NCBI RefSeq assembly: GCF_030547425.1
Contig: NZ_JAUORH010000013.1
Coordinates: 1 to 64,000 of the forward strand
Reading direction: 5' to 3'
From: Tenacibaculum sp. 1_MG-2023
GTDB lineage: Bacteria > Bacteroidota > Bacteroidia > Flavobacteriales > Flavobacteriaceae
DNA: 64,000 nt
In this document: one piece after another, positions 43,995 through 52,982 of the stretch
Position numbering within the stretch: position 1 is the first letter of the stretch
Layout of the letters: every line of letters begins with the position of its first letter
The notes under the pieces: generated by a model
Told to the model about the DNA's origin: nothing
The model's input: the letters and a program-made list of their open reading frames with translations, nothing else
Database searches by the model: none
Position numbers and translations under genes: made by a program

Positions 43995-45068
43995 ATGAAA
44001 AAAATAGTACTTGCCCTGTCGGTTTTTGGTTTGTTAGCTTGTAAACAACAAAAAATATCACTTAAGTTTTTAGATGAATATGTGATAAATGATTCTTTAG
44101 TTATTAATAATACTGTAATTGGTGGGGTTTCAGGGATTGATTTTTACAATAATAATTACTACATGGTAGTTGACGATGCTACTAATCCAAGAATTTTAAT
44201 AGGTAATATTTCTATTGAAAATGATTCGATTCAATCTGTAGACTTTGAAAAAGTTATCGTAGTTGATACAACAAGTCAGTTTACTAAAAATCATGTATTA
44301 GATTTAGAATCTATTTTTGTTGATAAAGGAACAATTAATTTAACGAGTGAAGGTTCTATTCAATATAAAAAAGACCCAAGTATATTTGAAATACATACAG
44401 ATGGAAGTTTTAAAAGAGAGATAAAAATACCTAATTACTTTAAAGCAACATCTAAAGCAAAACCAAAACATAATGGAATTTTTGAAGGCTCTTCAAAAAG
44501 TTTTGATGGAAAAGGTTTTTGGGTAGCAATGGAAGCTCCTTTAGAAGCAGATGGAGAAGAACCAACATTTCACGAAACACAATCTCCTATTAGAATAACC
44601 TACTTTGATAACGAATCAAAAAAGGCGACGAAGCAATTTGCTTATCAGTTAGAAAAGATTGATAAACCTGCGAAAGGAAACATAAACCTAAACGGAACAA
44701 CAGCTATTTTAGAATATGAAAAAAATCACTTTTTCATAATCGAAAGAGCCTATCAAAGTGGTTATGAAAGCTATGGAAATGTAGTTAGAATTTTTAAAGC
44801 ATCCATTAACGACAATTCAACAAACACCTTGGAAATACAATCTTTAAAAAACGAAAAATATACGCCGTTAAAAAAAGAACTGTTATTAGATTTTAGTACT
44901 GTTCAAAGTCAATTAACAGATGGAATTATAGACAATATTGAAGCGATTACATTTGGTCCAATATTGCAAAACGGAAATAAATCGTTAATCTTGGCTGCTG
45001 ATGATAACTTTCAGTTGTATGGAAAGCAGTTAAATCAGTTTTTATTATTAGAAATTGAAGAGAAATAA
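43995..45068 (+). CDS. Esterase-like-activity-of-phytase family lipoprotein
   Basis: A 357-residue lipoprotein (lipobox LLA-C at Cys16). The sequence fits the beta-propeller-like family 'esterase-like activity of phytase' (PF13449): VIGGVSGIDFYNNNYYMVVD, then DLESIFVDKGTINLTSEGS, then GFWVAMEAPLEADGEEP, and the terminal LAADDNFQLYGKQLNQFLLLE. The DLES..E pattern is the usual centre of the family. Whether it really cleaves esters is not known. Outer-membrane or surface location is probable. Confidence 0.82.
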   Translation: MKKIVLALSVFGLLACKQQKISLKFLDEYVINDSLVINNTVIGGVSGIDFYNNNYYMVVDDATNPRILIGNISIENDSIQSVDFEKVIVVDTTSQFTKNHVLDLESIFVDKGTINLTSEGSIQYKKDPSIFEIHTDGSFKREIKIPNYFKATSKAKPKHNGIFEGSSKSFDGKGFWVAMEAPLEADGEEPTFHETQSPIRITYFDNESKKATKQFAYQLEKIDKPAKGNINLNGTTAILEYEKNHFFIIERAYQSGYESYGNVVRIFKASINDNSTNTLEIQSLKNEKYTPLKKELLLDFSTVQSQLTDGIIDNIEAITFGPILQNGNKSLILAADDNFQLYGKQLNQFLLLEIEEK

Positions 45069-45097
45069 TATAAATTAGCTATTCGTAATTTTTACAG

Positions 45098-45610
45098 ATG
45101 ATAAGTACCCTAAAGAAAAAATCTATTCAGAAAGTATACGACAAATTAGTTGTAAAAAAAGAGAATATCCCACATAAAGAAACTAAAGTTAAAAGTGTAG
45201 CAATATTGTTAGATAATGAAGCTTTAGTAAATGTAGTAATAGCCAACTTAACAAACATTTTTCCTTTTCAAAAAGCAGATATAAGAGTACTAGTTTACAA
45301 AGAGTACTCAAAGAAAGAAGAGCCATCTACAGAGTTATTTACCGAAAAAGATTTTGGTTTCAAAGCGAGTTTAAAATCCGACAATTTAAAAGATTTCGTT
45401 AAAAACAAATATGACCTACTCATAAACTATACAAAAACGTCAAACTTATTAACGAATATGGTAACTTTGTTGTCACAAGCAGATTTTAAAGCTGGTTTCG
45501 CAGAAATTGATGACAGATTGTACGATATAGTAGTGTCTGATACTAGTTTTAATGAAGCAGTTTTAAATCAAGAATTAAAAAAATACCTAACGATTTTAAA
45601 TAAAATATAA
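45098..45610 (+). CDS. DUF6913-type hypothetical protein
   Basis: A 170-residue soluble protein that precedes dapA with overlapping TAATG. I recognise the arrangement and the pattern [19 protein letters not shown] with [19 protein letters not shown] as the DUF6913 type that sits before dapA in Flavobacteriaceae. The N-terminal 30 residues are basic. The rest has an alternating alpha/beta, Rossmann-like pattern but no nucleotide motif. Function unknown; coupling to dapA suggests it is made with lysine/peptidoglycan precursors. Confidence 0.7.
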   Translation: MISTLKKKSIQKVYDKLVVKKENIPHKETKVKSVAILLDNEALVNVVIANLTNIFPFQKADIRVLVYKEYSKKEEPSTELFTEKDFGFKASLKSDNLKDFVKNKYDLLINYTKTSNLLTNMVTLLSQADFKAGFAEIDDRLYDIVVSDTSFNEAVLNQELKKYLTILNKI

Positions 45611-46485
45611 TGCAAAAGTTTGTAGGAACTGGAGTAGCTTTGGTAACTCCCTTCAATGAAGATTTAAGTGTAGATTTCGAAGCACTTAAAAAGTTAGTAA
45701 ATTACAATATTGAAAACGGTACAAACTATTTAGTAATAAATGGAACTACTGGAGAAAGTGCAACAATTACTAAAGAAGAAAAAATAGAAATAATAAAAGT
45801 AATTGCAGAAGAAAATAAAGGACGTTTACCTTTAGTTTTAGGTGTTGGAGGAAACAACACACAAACTGTTGTAGAGGAATTACAATCTTTAGACTTATCT
45901 GAAATAGATGGAATTTTATCAGTAGCTCCATACTATAGCAAACCAACGCAAGAAGGATTCTATCAGCACTATAAAGCAATTTCTTTAGCGAGTCCTAAGC
46001 CAATTATTATGTATAATGTTCCTGGCAGAACAGCAAAAAATATGGAGCCAGCAACAACTTTACGATTAGCAAGAGATTTTGAAAACATTGTTGCAGTTAA
46101 AGAAGCAGGAAACAATCAACAACAATACTATGAGTTGTTAAAAGACAAGCCAGAAGATTTTTTAGTGATTTCTGGTGATGATGATTTGGCTGTTGGAGTA
46201 GCTTTAGCAGGTGGAGCAGGAGTTATTTCTGTAATTGGGCAAGCATTACCTAAAGAGTTTTCAAAAATGATTCAGTTAGGATTAGAAGGGAAAGTAAAAG
46301 AGGCTTACGATATACACTACAAACTAATGGATATAGTAAATCTAATTTTTGAAGAAAATAATCCTGCGGGAATTAAAGCAGTATTACAAAAATTAGGAAT
46401 CTGTTTAGATGAAGTACGTTTACCATTAGTAACAGCCTCAGAAGAATTACAAACAAAAATATCAGATTTTATAGATAATCTATAA
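45610..46485 (+). CDS. dapA: 4-hydroxy-tetrahydrodipicolinate synthase
   Basis: A 291-residue Schiff-base aldolase condensing pyruvate with aspartate semialdehyde, the first committed step to diaminopimelate and lysine. [10 protein letters not shown] opens the barrel, [11 protein letters not shown] holds the carboxylate-binding Thr pair, MYNVPGRTA has the catalytic Tyr, and [10 protein letters not shown] has the Schiff-base Lys (about residue 161). Its length is standard. The start overlaps the DUF6913-type gene. A hairpin terminator follows. Confidence 0.96.
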   Translation: MQKFVGTGVALVTPFNEDLSVDFEALKKLVNYNIENGTNYLVINGTTGESATITKEEKIEIIKVIAEENKGRLPLVLGVGGNNTQTVVEELQSLDLSEIDGILSVAPYYSKPTQEGFYQHYKAISLASPKPIIMYNVPGRTAKNMEPATTLRLARDFENIVAVKEAGNNQQQYYELLKDKPEDFLVISGDDDLAVGVALAGGAGVISVIGQALPKEFSKMIQLGLEGKVKEAYDIHYKLMDIVNLIFEENNPAGIKAVLQKLGICLDEVRLPLVTASEELQTKISDFIDNL

Positions 46486-46511
46486 AAGAGGCATATAGAA
46501 AACAAGGAGTT

Positions 46512-46548
46512 AAAAAGGCTATAGTTTCATATACTATGGTCTTTTTTT
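46512..46548 (+). terminator. Intrinsic terminator of dapA
   Basis: Stem AAAAAGGCTATAGT / ACTATGGTCTTTTT with two G-T wobbles, a loop of about 5 nt, and a T7 run. Confidence 0.7.
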
Positions 46549-46629
46549 AGTTAGAATATTATTTCCATTGTTTTTAAAAACTATAAATTATTAAATAGAT
46601 AAGTTTTTATTATTTTTTTTACTAATTAA

Positions 46630-46652
46630 AAAGCCCCTAAAAAGGGGCGTTT
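46630..46652 (-). terminator. Intrinsic terminator of the double-glycine peptide gene
   Basis: Stem GCCCC / GGGGC with a TTTTTA loop on the minus strand, followed by TTTTTAATTAG. It lies 25 bp past the peptide stop codon. GC-rich in a very AT-rich setting. Confidence 0.75.
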
Positions 46653-46676
46653 GAAACTGTAAAATATAGAATAGGA

Positions 46677-46853
46677 TTAGTTTGGGTTGTCTTCACAAAC
46701 TACTTCCATAACCCAACCCCAACCGTCATGAACCATTCTTTCATAACAACATACAGGTTCGTCACAGGCTTCTTTGAGATAATCTAAACCACCATGTACG
46801 GCTTTTTGCTCATTACTGTTTAAAATTTTCCCTAAACTTTTTAAATTTTTCAT
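46677..46853 (-). CDS. Double-glycine leader peptide, RiPP/bacteriocin-like precursor
   Basis: A 58-residue peptide. Residues 1-22 are a classic GG-type leader: MKNLKSLGKILNSNEQKAVH followed by Gly21-Gly22, with the L..L/I spacing and the EQK..hGG motif seen in Bacteroidota bacteriocin/RiPP precursors cut by C39-peptidase ABC transporters. The predicted core is 36 residues, acidic, with four cysteines (Cys30, Cys35, Cys36, Cys53) and an aromatic DGWGW. It is a single gene with a terminator after it. No transporter, peptidase or modification enzyme lies within the window, so it is an orphan precursor. The start ATG is unambiguous. It could be a bacteriocin, a signal or a secreted adaptor. Confidence 0.82.
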   Translation of the reverse strand: MKNLKSLGKILNSNEQKAVHGGLDYLKEACDEPVCCYERMVHDGWGWVMEVVCEDNPN

Positions 46854-47270
46854 ATTAAAGTTTTTATAATTAGATATGCTTTGGTCATTTTAAGGCACCC
46901 AAAGTTTATGCCTATAATTTTCAAAACTCATTTACCATGAAATAAATAAGTTTTGCTAGGTTATTCTTTTATTAAAATTTGTTTCCAGAAAATAATTTTT
47001 GATTATTTATCCTTCAAGAATGCAATTTTATTTCAATAAATGTATGGAAACAAAATGAAAGTTTTTCTATTTTTAATAAATTTTAACGTTTGTTTAAAAG
47101 ATTACAATAGATTAAATTACTTTTATTTTTAAGCCAATACAAAAGGTATAATAACAGACATATTTAAAAAAGTAGCATACTTTTTATAACTGTAGAGTAT
47201 GGTATTTGCTTTTCACCTAAGCATTTTTTTAGCATCTTTGTATAAAGATGTAATTTTTAAAGTAGAAAAT
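46854..47270. other. Long AT-rich intergenic region between the peptide and ferritin genes
   Basis: About 415 bp, mostly A/T, with no sensible coding frame in either direction. On the minus strand AAACTTTG (46900-46907) is a near-match promoter for the peptide gene. On the plus strand GCATCTTTG (47232-47240), close to TAnnTTTG, lies about 30 nt before the ferritin ATG. No repeats or RNA structures were recognised. Confidence 0.5.
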
Positions 47271-47786
47271 ATGTTATCAAAAGTAATAGAGCAGGCATTA
47301 AACGACCAAATAAGAGTAGAAGCAGAGTCATCACAAGTATATTTAGCTATGGCATGTTGGGCAGAAATTCAAGGTTTTGAAGGTGTAGCACAATTTATGT
47401 ATGCACATTCAGATGAAGAGCGTATGCACATGTTAAAATTAATAAAGTTTGTAAATGAACGTGGCGGACACGCACATATTTCTGATTTAAAAGAACCACC
47501 AGCAAAGTTTGGGTCTTTTAAAGATATGTTCCAAACATTATTTGATCATGAGGTAATGGTATCTAAATCAATAAACGATTTAGTACATATTACATTACAA
47601 GAAAAAGATTATGCAACCCATAACTTTTTACAATGGTATGTATCTGAGCAAATAGAAGAAGAAGCATTGGCACGCAACATTTTAGATAAAATTAACCTAA
47701 TTGGAGATGATAAGGGAGGATTGTATCTATTTGATAATGATGTTAAACAAATAGTAGCTCAATCTGCTGCTGGAGCTCAGCAATAA
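47271..47786 (+). CDS. Ferritin (FtnA-type)
   Basis: A 171-residue iron-storage ferritin. Ferroxidase ligands are visible in order: Glu in NDQIRVEAESSQVY, then the E-x-x-H pair in HSDEERMHMLKL, then HEVMVSK, and Glu in VSEQIEEEALAR. No haem-Met typical of bacterioferritin is in place. The start is ATG 47271 (MLSKVIEQALNDQ) and not an in-frame ATG at 47199, because the promoter-like GCATCTTTG falls between the two and relatives start here. Monocistronic; a Fur-type site was not found. Confidence 0.94.
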   Translation: MLSKVIEQALNDQIRVEAESSQVYLAMACWAEIQGFEGVAQFMYAHSDEERMHMLKLIKFVNERGGHAHISDLKEPPAKFGSFKDMFQTLFDHEVMVSKSINDLVHITLQEKDYATHNFLQWYVSEQIEEEALARNILDKINLIGDDKGGLYLFDNDVKQIVAQSAAGAQQ

Positions 47787-47896
47787 GATTAACAAACATT
47801 TAGGAGTTCTGTGGAAAAATTATAACAGATTTTGTAGTTTCTTGTTAATCTCATTTATGAGATAAAAAATCGTTTTAATAATCCATAATTAATCAC

Positions 47897-47904
47897 TAAT
47901 TTTG
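47897..47904 (+). promoter_or_regulatory. Promoter -7 box TAATTTTG before bamD
   Basis: Exact TAnnTTTG match ending 4 nt before ATG 47909. The transcript would be leaderless at 47909 or have a 9-10-nt leader to the in-frame ATG 47918. Confidence 0.5.
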
Positions 47905-47908
47905 CCAG

Positions 47909-48730
47909 ATGCAAAAAATGAAAAATCTAGCGTATATTGCTGTAATGCTTTTAGTACTTTCTTCATGTGGAGAATATCAAAAAGTATTGAATAAAGGAAC
48001 TGTAGAAGAACAATACAAAATGGCTGTAAAAATGTACGAAGCTCAAAAGTACAGTAAAGCTTTACGTTTGTTCGAAAAAATAACCCCTTCATACAGAGGT
48101 AAACCTCAAATGGAGCGTATTCAATTTATGGTTTCTCAATCTAACTTTAATGAGAAAAATTATGGGTTAGCAGGGTATTACTTTAATAGATTTACAGGAA
48201 ATTATCCAAAAAGTTCAAAAAGAGAAGAAGCCGCTTTTTTATCAGCTTTAAGCTATTACAAAGCTGCACCTAGTTATAGTTTAGATCCAACTGATACAAA
48301 CAAAGCGTTAGAGGCTTTTCAAAAATTTATTGATAATTATCCAGATTCAGATAAGATAGAAGAAGCTAACAAGTATCATGCGGAGTTAAGAGCAAAACTT
48401 GAAAAGAAATCTTTTGAAATAGCAAAAACATATTATAGAACTGCTGATTATGACTCTAGAAATTATAAAGCGGCAATTGTAGCTTTTGATAATTTATTAG
48501 AAGATTATTTAGGAACTAAGTATAAAGAAGAAGCTTTATACTATCGTTTAAAAGCAGCTCATGATTTTGCAGTTAAAAGTACGCAACGTAGAAAAGAAGA
48601 AAGAATTAAAGAAGCAGTTAAAGCGTACGATAAATTAAAAAGAAATTTTCCTGAATCAAAATTCATGGAAGAATCAAACGAAATGTTAGCAACATTAAAC
48701 AAAGAACAAGAACAATTAGCTAAAAGTTAA
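47909..48730 (+). CDS. bamD: Outer-membrane assembly lipoprotein BamD
   Basis: A 273-residue lipoprotein of the BAM complex that inserts beta-barrel proteins in the outer membrane. The lipobox is VLSS-C near residue 20. The mature part is made of TPR repeats: EEQYKMAVKMYEAQKYSKAL, then NEKNYGLAGYYFNRFTGNYP, then KFIDNYPDSDKIEEA, and AYDKLKRNFPESKFMEES at the end. It is the first gene of the bamD-rpoZ-coaBC-porD block conserved in Flavobacteriaceae. The start may be 47909 or 47918. Confidence 0.92.
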   Translation: MQKMKNLAYIAVMLLVLSSCGEYQKVLNKGTVEEQYKMAVKMYEAQKYSKALRLFEKITPSYRGKPQMERIQFMVSQSNFNEKNYGLAGYYFNRFTGNYPKSSKREEAAFLSALSYYKAAPSYSLDPTDTNKALEAFQKFIDNYPDSDKIEEANKYHAELRAKLEKKSFEIAKTYYRTADYDSRNYKAAIVAFDNLLEDYLGTKYKEEALYYRLKAAHDFAVKSTQRRKEERIKEAVKAYDKLKRNFPESKFMEESNEMLATLNKEQEQLAKS

Positions 48731-48733
48731 AAA

Positions 48734-49054
48734 ATGGATTATAAAGAAACGAAAGCGCCGTTAAGTACTATAACTTATAACAAAGAAGCTATCGAGGCTC
48801 CAACGCATAATATTTATGAAGCTATTTCTATCATAGCAAAGAGAGCTACACAAGTTAATTCTGATTTAAAAAAGGAATTAGTTGATAAGTTAGATGAGTT
48901 TGCTACTTATAACGATAGTTTAGAAGAAGTTTTTGAAAACAAAGAGCAAATCGAAGTTTCTAAATTTTATGAGCGTTTACCTAAACCACATGCTATTGCT
49001 GTAGAAGAGTGGTTAGACGGGAAGGTGTATTACAGAACTCCAGAGACAAAATAA
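48734..49054 (+). CDS. rpoZ: RNA polymerase omega subunit
   Basis: A 106-residue Bacteroidota-type omega. Its core helix pair NIYEAISIIAKRATQVNSD matches the MARVT...N.F-like region of omega that clamps the beta' C-terminus. The N-terminal 25 residues and the C-terminal half, with the ERLPKPHAIAVEEWLDGKVY segment, are specific to this phylum. It lies 3 bp after bamD and 1 bp before coaBC. The tight packing suggests one message. Confidence 0.9.
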   Translation: MDYKETKAPLSTITYNKEAIEAPTHNIYEAISIIAKRATQVNSDLKKELVDKLDEFATYNDSLEEVFENKEQIEVSKFYERLPKPHAIAVEEWLDGKVYYRTPETK

Positions 49055-49055
49055 T

Positions 49056-50267
49056 ATGTCTGTACTAAGCGGTAAAAAAGTATTACTTGGTGTTACCGCC
49101 GGTATAGCGGCATACAAAACTGCGAACTTAGTTCGCTTATTTATAAAATCAGGCGCAGAAGTCAAAGTAATTATGACTCCTGCGTCTAAAGATTTTATAA
49201 CACCTCTTACACTTTCCACCTTATCAAAAAATCCAGTTCATTCTACTTTTTATGATAAAGAAGATGAAAATGAATTGTGGAATAATCATGTAGATTTAGG
49301 TTTGTGGGCAGATTTAATGTTAATAGCCCCAGCTACAGCAAATACCTTGTCTAAAATGACAAATGGTACCTGCAATAACTTACTATTAGCAACCTATTTG
49401 TCAGCTAAATGTCCAGTATATTTTGCGCCTGCGATGGATTTAGATATGTACCAACATCCATCAACAAAAACCAGTTTAGAAAGTTTACAAAGTTTTGGGA
49501 ATATCTTAATTCCTGCTACTTCTGGTGAATTAGCAAGCGGATTGGTTGGTGAAGGTCGTATGGCAGAACCAGAAGATATTGTTGACTTTATAGAGAAAGA
49601 CATTATATCTAAATTACCACTTCGTGGAAAAAAGATGCTAATTACTGCAGGTCCAACCTACGAAGTGATAGATCCTGTACGTTTTATTGGAAACCATTCC
49701 TCTGGTAAAATGGGATTTGAAATAGCAAAAACAGCGGCAAATTTAGGAGCAGAAGTGTTTTTAGTATCAGGACCATCACATCAGCAGGTAAATCATTCAT
49801 TTATTCATAGAGTAGATGTAAAATCAGCGCAAGATATGTATGAGGCGTGTCATAAGTACTTTGCTGAGGTAGATATAGCTATATTATCAGCAGCAGTTTC
49901 TGACTATCGACCAAAAAATGTAGCTACCCAAAAAATAAAAAAGAAAGAAGCAGCGTTAAGTATTGAGTTAGAACCTACTAAGGACATCTTAAAATCTCTA
50001 GGAGAAATTAAGAAAAATCAGTTGTTAGTTGGGTTTGCCCTAGAAACGAACGATGAGGTGCAAAACGCAAAAAGTAAGCTTACACGCAAAAATTTAGATT
50101 TTATTGTATTAAATTCGTTACGTGATAAAGGTGCCGGTTTTGCGACCGATACCAATAAAATTACAATTATTGATACTGATTTTAATGAGAAATCATTTGA
50201 TTTAAAATCGAAAACAGCAGTGTCAAAAGATATCGTTAACGAAATAATACAAAAATTAAATGCGTAA
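49056..50267 (+). CDS. coaBC: Bifunctional phosphopantothenoylcysteine decarboxylase/synthetase
   Basis: A 403-residue two-domain enzyme of coenzyme A synthesis. Residues 1-180 are the flavin-dependent CoaC decarboxylase, with GVTAGIAAYKTANLVRLF and the catalytic-His segment NNHVDLGLWADLMLIAPA plus PAMDLDMY. The CoaB synthetase begins with KKMLITAGPTYEVIDPVRFI and contains HSSGKMGFEIAK, AAVSDYRPKNV and the substrate Lys region NSLRDKGAGFATDTN. Both active sites appear intact. It overlaps porD by 8 bp. Confidence 0.95.
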   Translation: MSVLSGKKVLLGVTAGIAAYKTANLVRLFIKSGAEVKVIMTPASKDFITPLTLSTLSKNPVHSTFYDKEDENELWNNHVDLGLWADLMLIAPATANTLSKMTNGTCNNLLLATYLSAKCPVYFAPAMDLDMYQHPSTKTSLESLQSFGNILIPATSGELASGLVGEGRMAEPEDIVDFIEKDIISKLPLRGKKMLITAGPTYEVIDPVRFIGNHSSGKMGFEIAKTAANLGAEVFLVSGPSHQQVNHSFIHRVDVKSAQDMYEACHKYFAEVDIAILSAAVSDYRPKNVATQKIKKKEAALSIELEPTKDILKSLGEIKKNQLLVGFALETNDEVQNAKSKLTRKNLDFIVLNSLRDKGAGFATDTNKITIIDTDFNEKSFDLKSKTAVSKDIVNEIIQKLNA

Positions 50268-51150
50268 GTTTTTCTTTATAGTTTTTCTTCTTTCAGTTAC
50301 TTTTTCTTCTTATTCACAAGAGCTGAACGCTACTGTAATTATCAATTCAGATAAAATACAGAGTAGTAATAAGCAAGTTTACCAAACGTTACAAAAAGCA
50401 CTAACGGAGTTTATTAATGATAAACAATGGACGAATAGAAACATTAAACAACAAGAACGAATTAATTGTGCATTTAATATTATAATAAACGAGCAAAACG
50501 GGAGTAATTTTTCAGCAAGTTTACAAGTGCAATCAACAAGACCTGTATATAACTCAACATACGCTACACCTGTTTTAAATATTAATGATACAAACTTTAA
50601 TTTTCGTTACAATGAGTTTGATCCGTTAATTTATAACCCAACAGTTTACGAGTCGAACTTAATTTCAACAATTGCTTTTTATATATATGCAATTTTAGGC
50701 GTTGACGCAGATACTTTTGCTTTAAAAGGAGGAGAAAGCTATTTGAAACAAGCAGAAAATATTATGTTGTTGGCGCAATCTAATGGAGAGTCTGGTTGGC
50801 AAAATCAAGTAGGAAAACAAAATCGTTTTGCTTTGATAGATAATTTACTGTCTTCAAAGTTTAGCGCTTTACGTAGTATTTATTACAATTATCACCGTAA
50901 TGGTTTCGATAATTTTGCAGATAACAAGAATTCGGCTAAAGAAGCAATTGAAAAAAGTGTTTTAGATTTAGATAAGTTACACAATATTACTATTGGTAAT
51001 TATATGATCCGTGTTTTCTTAGATGCAAAAGGAGACGAAATAGTGAATGTGTTTTCCGATGGAACTCCTTCAAGAAATGAATCGCAAATGATAACGGTTT
51101 TAAATAAAATTGCTCCTACTTATAAAGACAAATGGAAGAATCTTCAGTAA
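50260..51150 (+). CDS. porD: Type IX secretion protein PorD (DUF4835)
   Basis: A 296-residue periplasmic/outer-membrane protein with a signal peptide (residues 1-19, SVTFSSYSQE). It matches DUF4835: ELNATVIINSDKIQSSNKQV, then FNIIINEQNGSNFSASLQVQ, then NFRYNEFDPLIYNPTVYESN, and the FYIYAILGVDADTF segment. PorD is required for gliding-motility-type secretion of C-terminal-domain proteins. Placed between coaBC (8 bp overlap) and recN, the usual flavobacterial order. The presence of a full type IX system elsewhere is inferred. Confidence 0.88.
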   Translation: MRKFFFIVFLLSVTFSSYSQELNATVIINSDKIQSSNKQVYQTLQKALTEFINDKQWTNRNIKQQERINCAFNIIINEQNGSNFSASLQVQSTRPVYNSTYATPVLNINDTNFNFRYNEFDPLIYNPTVYESNLISTIAFYIYAILGVDADTFALKGGESYLKQAENIMLLAQSNGESGWQNQVGKQNRFALIDNLLSSKFSALRSIYYNYHRNGFDNFADNKNSAKEAIEKSVLDLDKLHNITIGNYMIRVFLDAKGDEIVNVFSDGTPSRNESQMITVLNKIAPTYKDKWKNLQ

Positions 51151-51279
51151 AATAAGATTTATTATAAAGGTCTTAAATGTAACGTTTATAAGCTGTTGAA
51201 AAATCAATAGACTTCCTTTGTTTTGGTTAGACTTAATTCATTCAAAATCCTTACTTTTATTCACTCTAAAGAATAGAAT

Positions 51280-52932
51280 TTGCTTACACATTTATCTATA
51301 CATAATTACGCATTAATCAATCAGTTAACGATTGATTTTACAAACGGTTTATCTATTATAACAGGTGAAACTGGAGCAGGAAAATCCATTTTATTAGGTG
51401 CTTTAGGGCTAGTAATGGGGAATCGTGCCGACTTAGCTGCTTTAAAAGACACAGAAAAAAAATGTGTTATTGAGGCTCAATTTTCTGTTGAAGGATATGC
51501 TTTACAAGAATTGTTTGAAGAATTAGATCTTGACTATGAGCAGGAAACCATAATTCGAAGAGAAATTTTACCATCTGGGAAATCAAGAGCTTTTGTTAAC
51601 GATACGCCGGTTACATTATCGGTGTTAAATGCTTTGAAAACAAAGCTCATTGATATTCATTCGCAACATCAAACCATGCAGTTGTCTGATGTATCTTTTC
51701 AATTCTCTGTTATTGATGCCTTGGCAAAAAATCAGGCTAAAATAGCATCGTATAAAAGAGGTTTGCGTACGTATAACAAATTACGAAAAGAGCTGAAAGT
51801 ACTTCAAGAAGAAACTGAGAAATCGAAAGAACAATACGAGTATAATTTACACCTGTTTAATGAGTTTGAAGAGGCTAATTTAAAAGAAGGAGAGCAAGAA
51901 GCTTTAGAAGAAAAGTTAGATAAATTAAATAATATTGAAGAAATAAAATTAAATTTATCTGAAGCTTTAGGTGTTGCGATTAATGAAGAAATAGGAATTC
52001 AAACGTTGCTAAACTCTTTAGAGAGTAAACTGCAAAAAATTAGTTCTTTTTCTAAGCAATATGAAGAGTTAGCGAATCGCGTAACAAGCGTGAAAATTGA
52101 GTTAGATGATGTAGTTACTGAGTTAGAAAGTGCGAATGAAGAAGTTGAATTTAATCCGAATGAAATAGAAGAACTAAATGATAGGTTGCAACTTATTTAC
52201 AATCTTCAAAAGAAACATTCAGTATCAACTATAAGTGAATTACAAGAAATGCATACATCATTATCTGAAAAAGTAGCACAAGTTGAAGATGCAGGGGGAG
52301 TCGTGGCTCAAAAAGAAGTAGAAATTAAAGAGGTGGCTAAGAAGTTAGATGACGTAGCAAAAATGATTACGACATCTAGAAATAAAGTAATTCCAAAGTT
52401 GAAAAAAGAGTTAGAATACCTTTTATCAGAGTTAGGAATGCCAAATGCTCGTTTTACTATTGAATTACTACCGTCAGAAGAATACTTATCAAACGGGAAA
52501 GATAATTTACAGTTCTTATTTTCAGCAAATAAAGGAGGCAATTTTGGAGAGTTAAAGAAAGTTGCTTCTGGAGGTGAATTATCTCGAATCATGTTATCTA
52601 TCAAAAAAATATTATCAGAAAACATACAATTACCAACGATTATTTTTGATGAAATTGACACAGGTGTTTCAGGAGAAGTATCTAATAAAATTGCAAAAAT
52701 AATGCAAGATATGAGTACTCATATGCAGGTAATAACCATTACGCATTTACCTCAAATAGCTTCAAAAGGAGTACAGCATTATAAAGTGTTTAAAGGCGAA
52801 GAAAAAGGAGTAACAACCTCTAACTTAAAGTTACTGTCAAACGACGAACGCATTAGAGAAATAGCAGAAATGTTAAGTGGAAAAGATGTTTCTGAAAGCG
52901 CTTTAACGCATGCAAAAGAATTATTAAATTAA
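51280..52932 (+). CDS. recN: DNA repair protein RecN
   Basis: A 550-residue SMC-like ATPase for double-strand break repair. Walker A ITGETGAGKSILLGALGL is at residues 28-45, the long coiled coil spans about 150-360, and the C-terminal half carries the signature VASGGELSRIMLSIK and Walker B PTIIFDEIDTGVSGEV. It begins with TTG (MLTHLSIHNYALIN); no ATG is in frame upstream. It follows porD by 129 bp and may have its own promoter, but none matches the consensus. Confidence 0.96.
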   Translation: MLTHLSIHNYALINQLTIDFTNGLSIITGETGAGKSILLGALGLVMGNRADLAALKDTEKKCVIEAQFSVEGYALQELFEELDLDYEQETIIRREILPSGKSRAFVNDTPVTLSVLNALKTKLIDIHSQHQTMQLSDVSFQFSVIDALAKNQAKIASYKRGLRTYNKLRKELKVLQEETEKSKEQYEYNLHLFNEFEEANLKEGEQEALEEKLDKLNNIEEIKLNLSEALGVAINEEIGIQTLLNSLESKLQKISSFSKQYEELANRVTSVKIELDDVVTELESANEEVEFNPNEIEELNDRLQLIYNLQKKHSVSTISELQEMHTSLSEKVAQVEDAGGVVAQKEVEIKEVAKKLDDVAKMITTSRNKVIPKLKKELEYLLSELGMPNARFTIELLPSEEYLSNGKDNLQFLFSANKGGNFGELKKVASGGELSRIMLSIKKILSENIQLPTIIFDEIDTGVSGEVSNKIAKIMQDMSTHMQVITITHLPQIASKGVQHYKVFKGEEKGVTTSNLKLLSNDERIREIAEMLSGKDVSESALTHAKELLN

Positions 52933-52935
52933 GAG

Positions 52936-52943
52936 TATATTTG
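52936..52943 (+). promoter_or_regulatory. Promoter -7 box TATATTTG for fabI
   Basis: Exact TAnnTTTG match immediately after the recN stop codon, with a leader of about 36 nt to the fabI ATG. Confidence 0.5.
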
Positions 52944-52982
52944 CTTTTAGAACAAACAACGATAGACTAAAATATTTTAAAT

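Noticed and set aside
47199..47270. Longer ferritin with a hydrophobic N-terminus starting at 47199
   Set aside because: The extension contains the likely promoter, and ferritins of this type start at MLSKVIEQA (47271).
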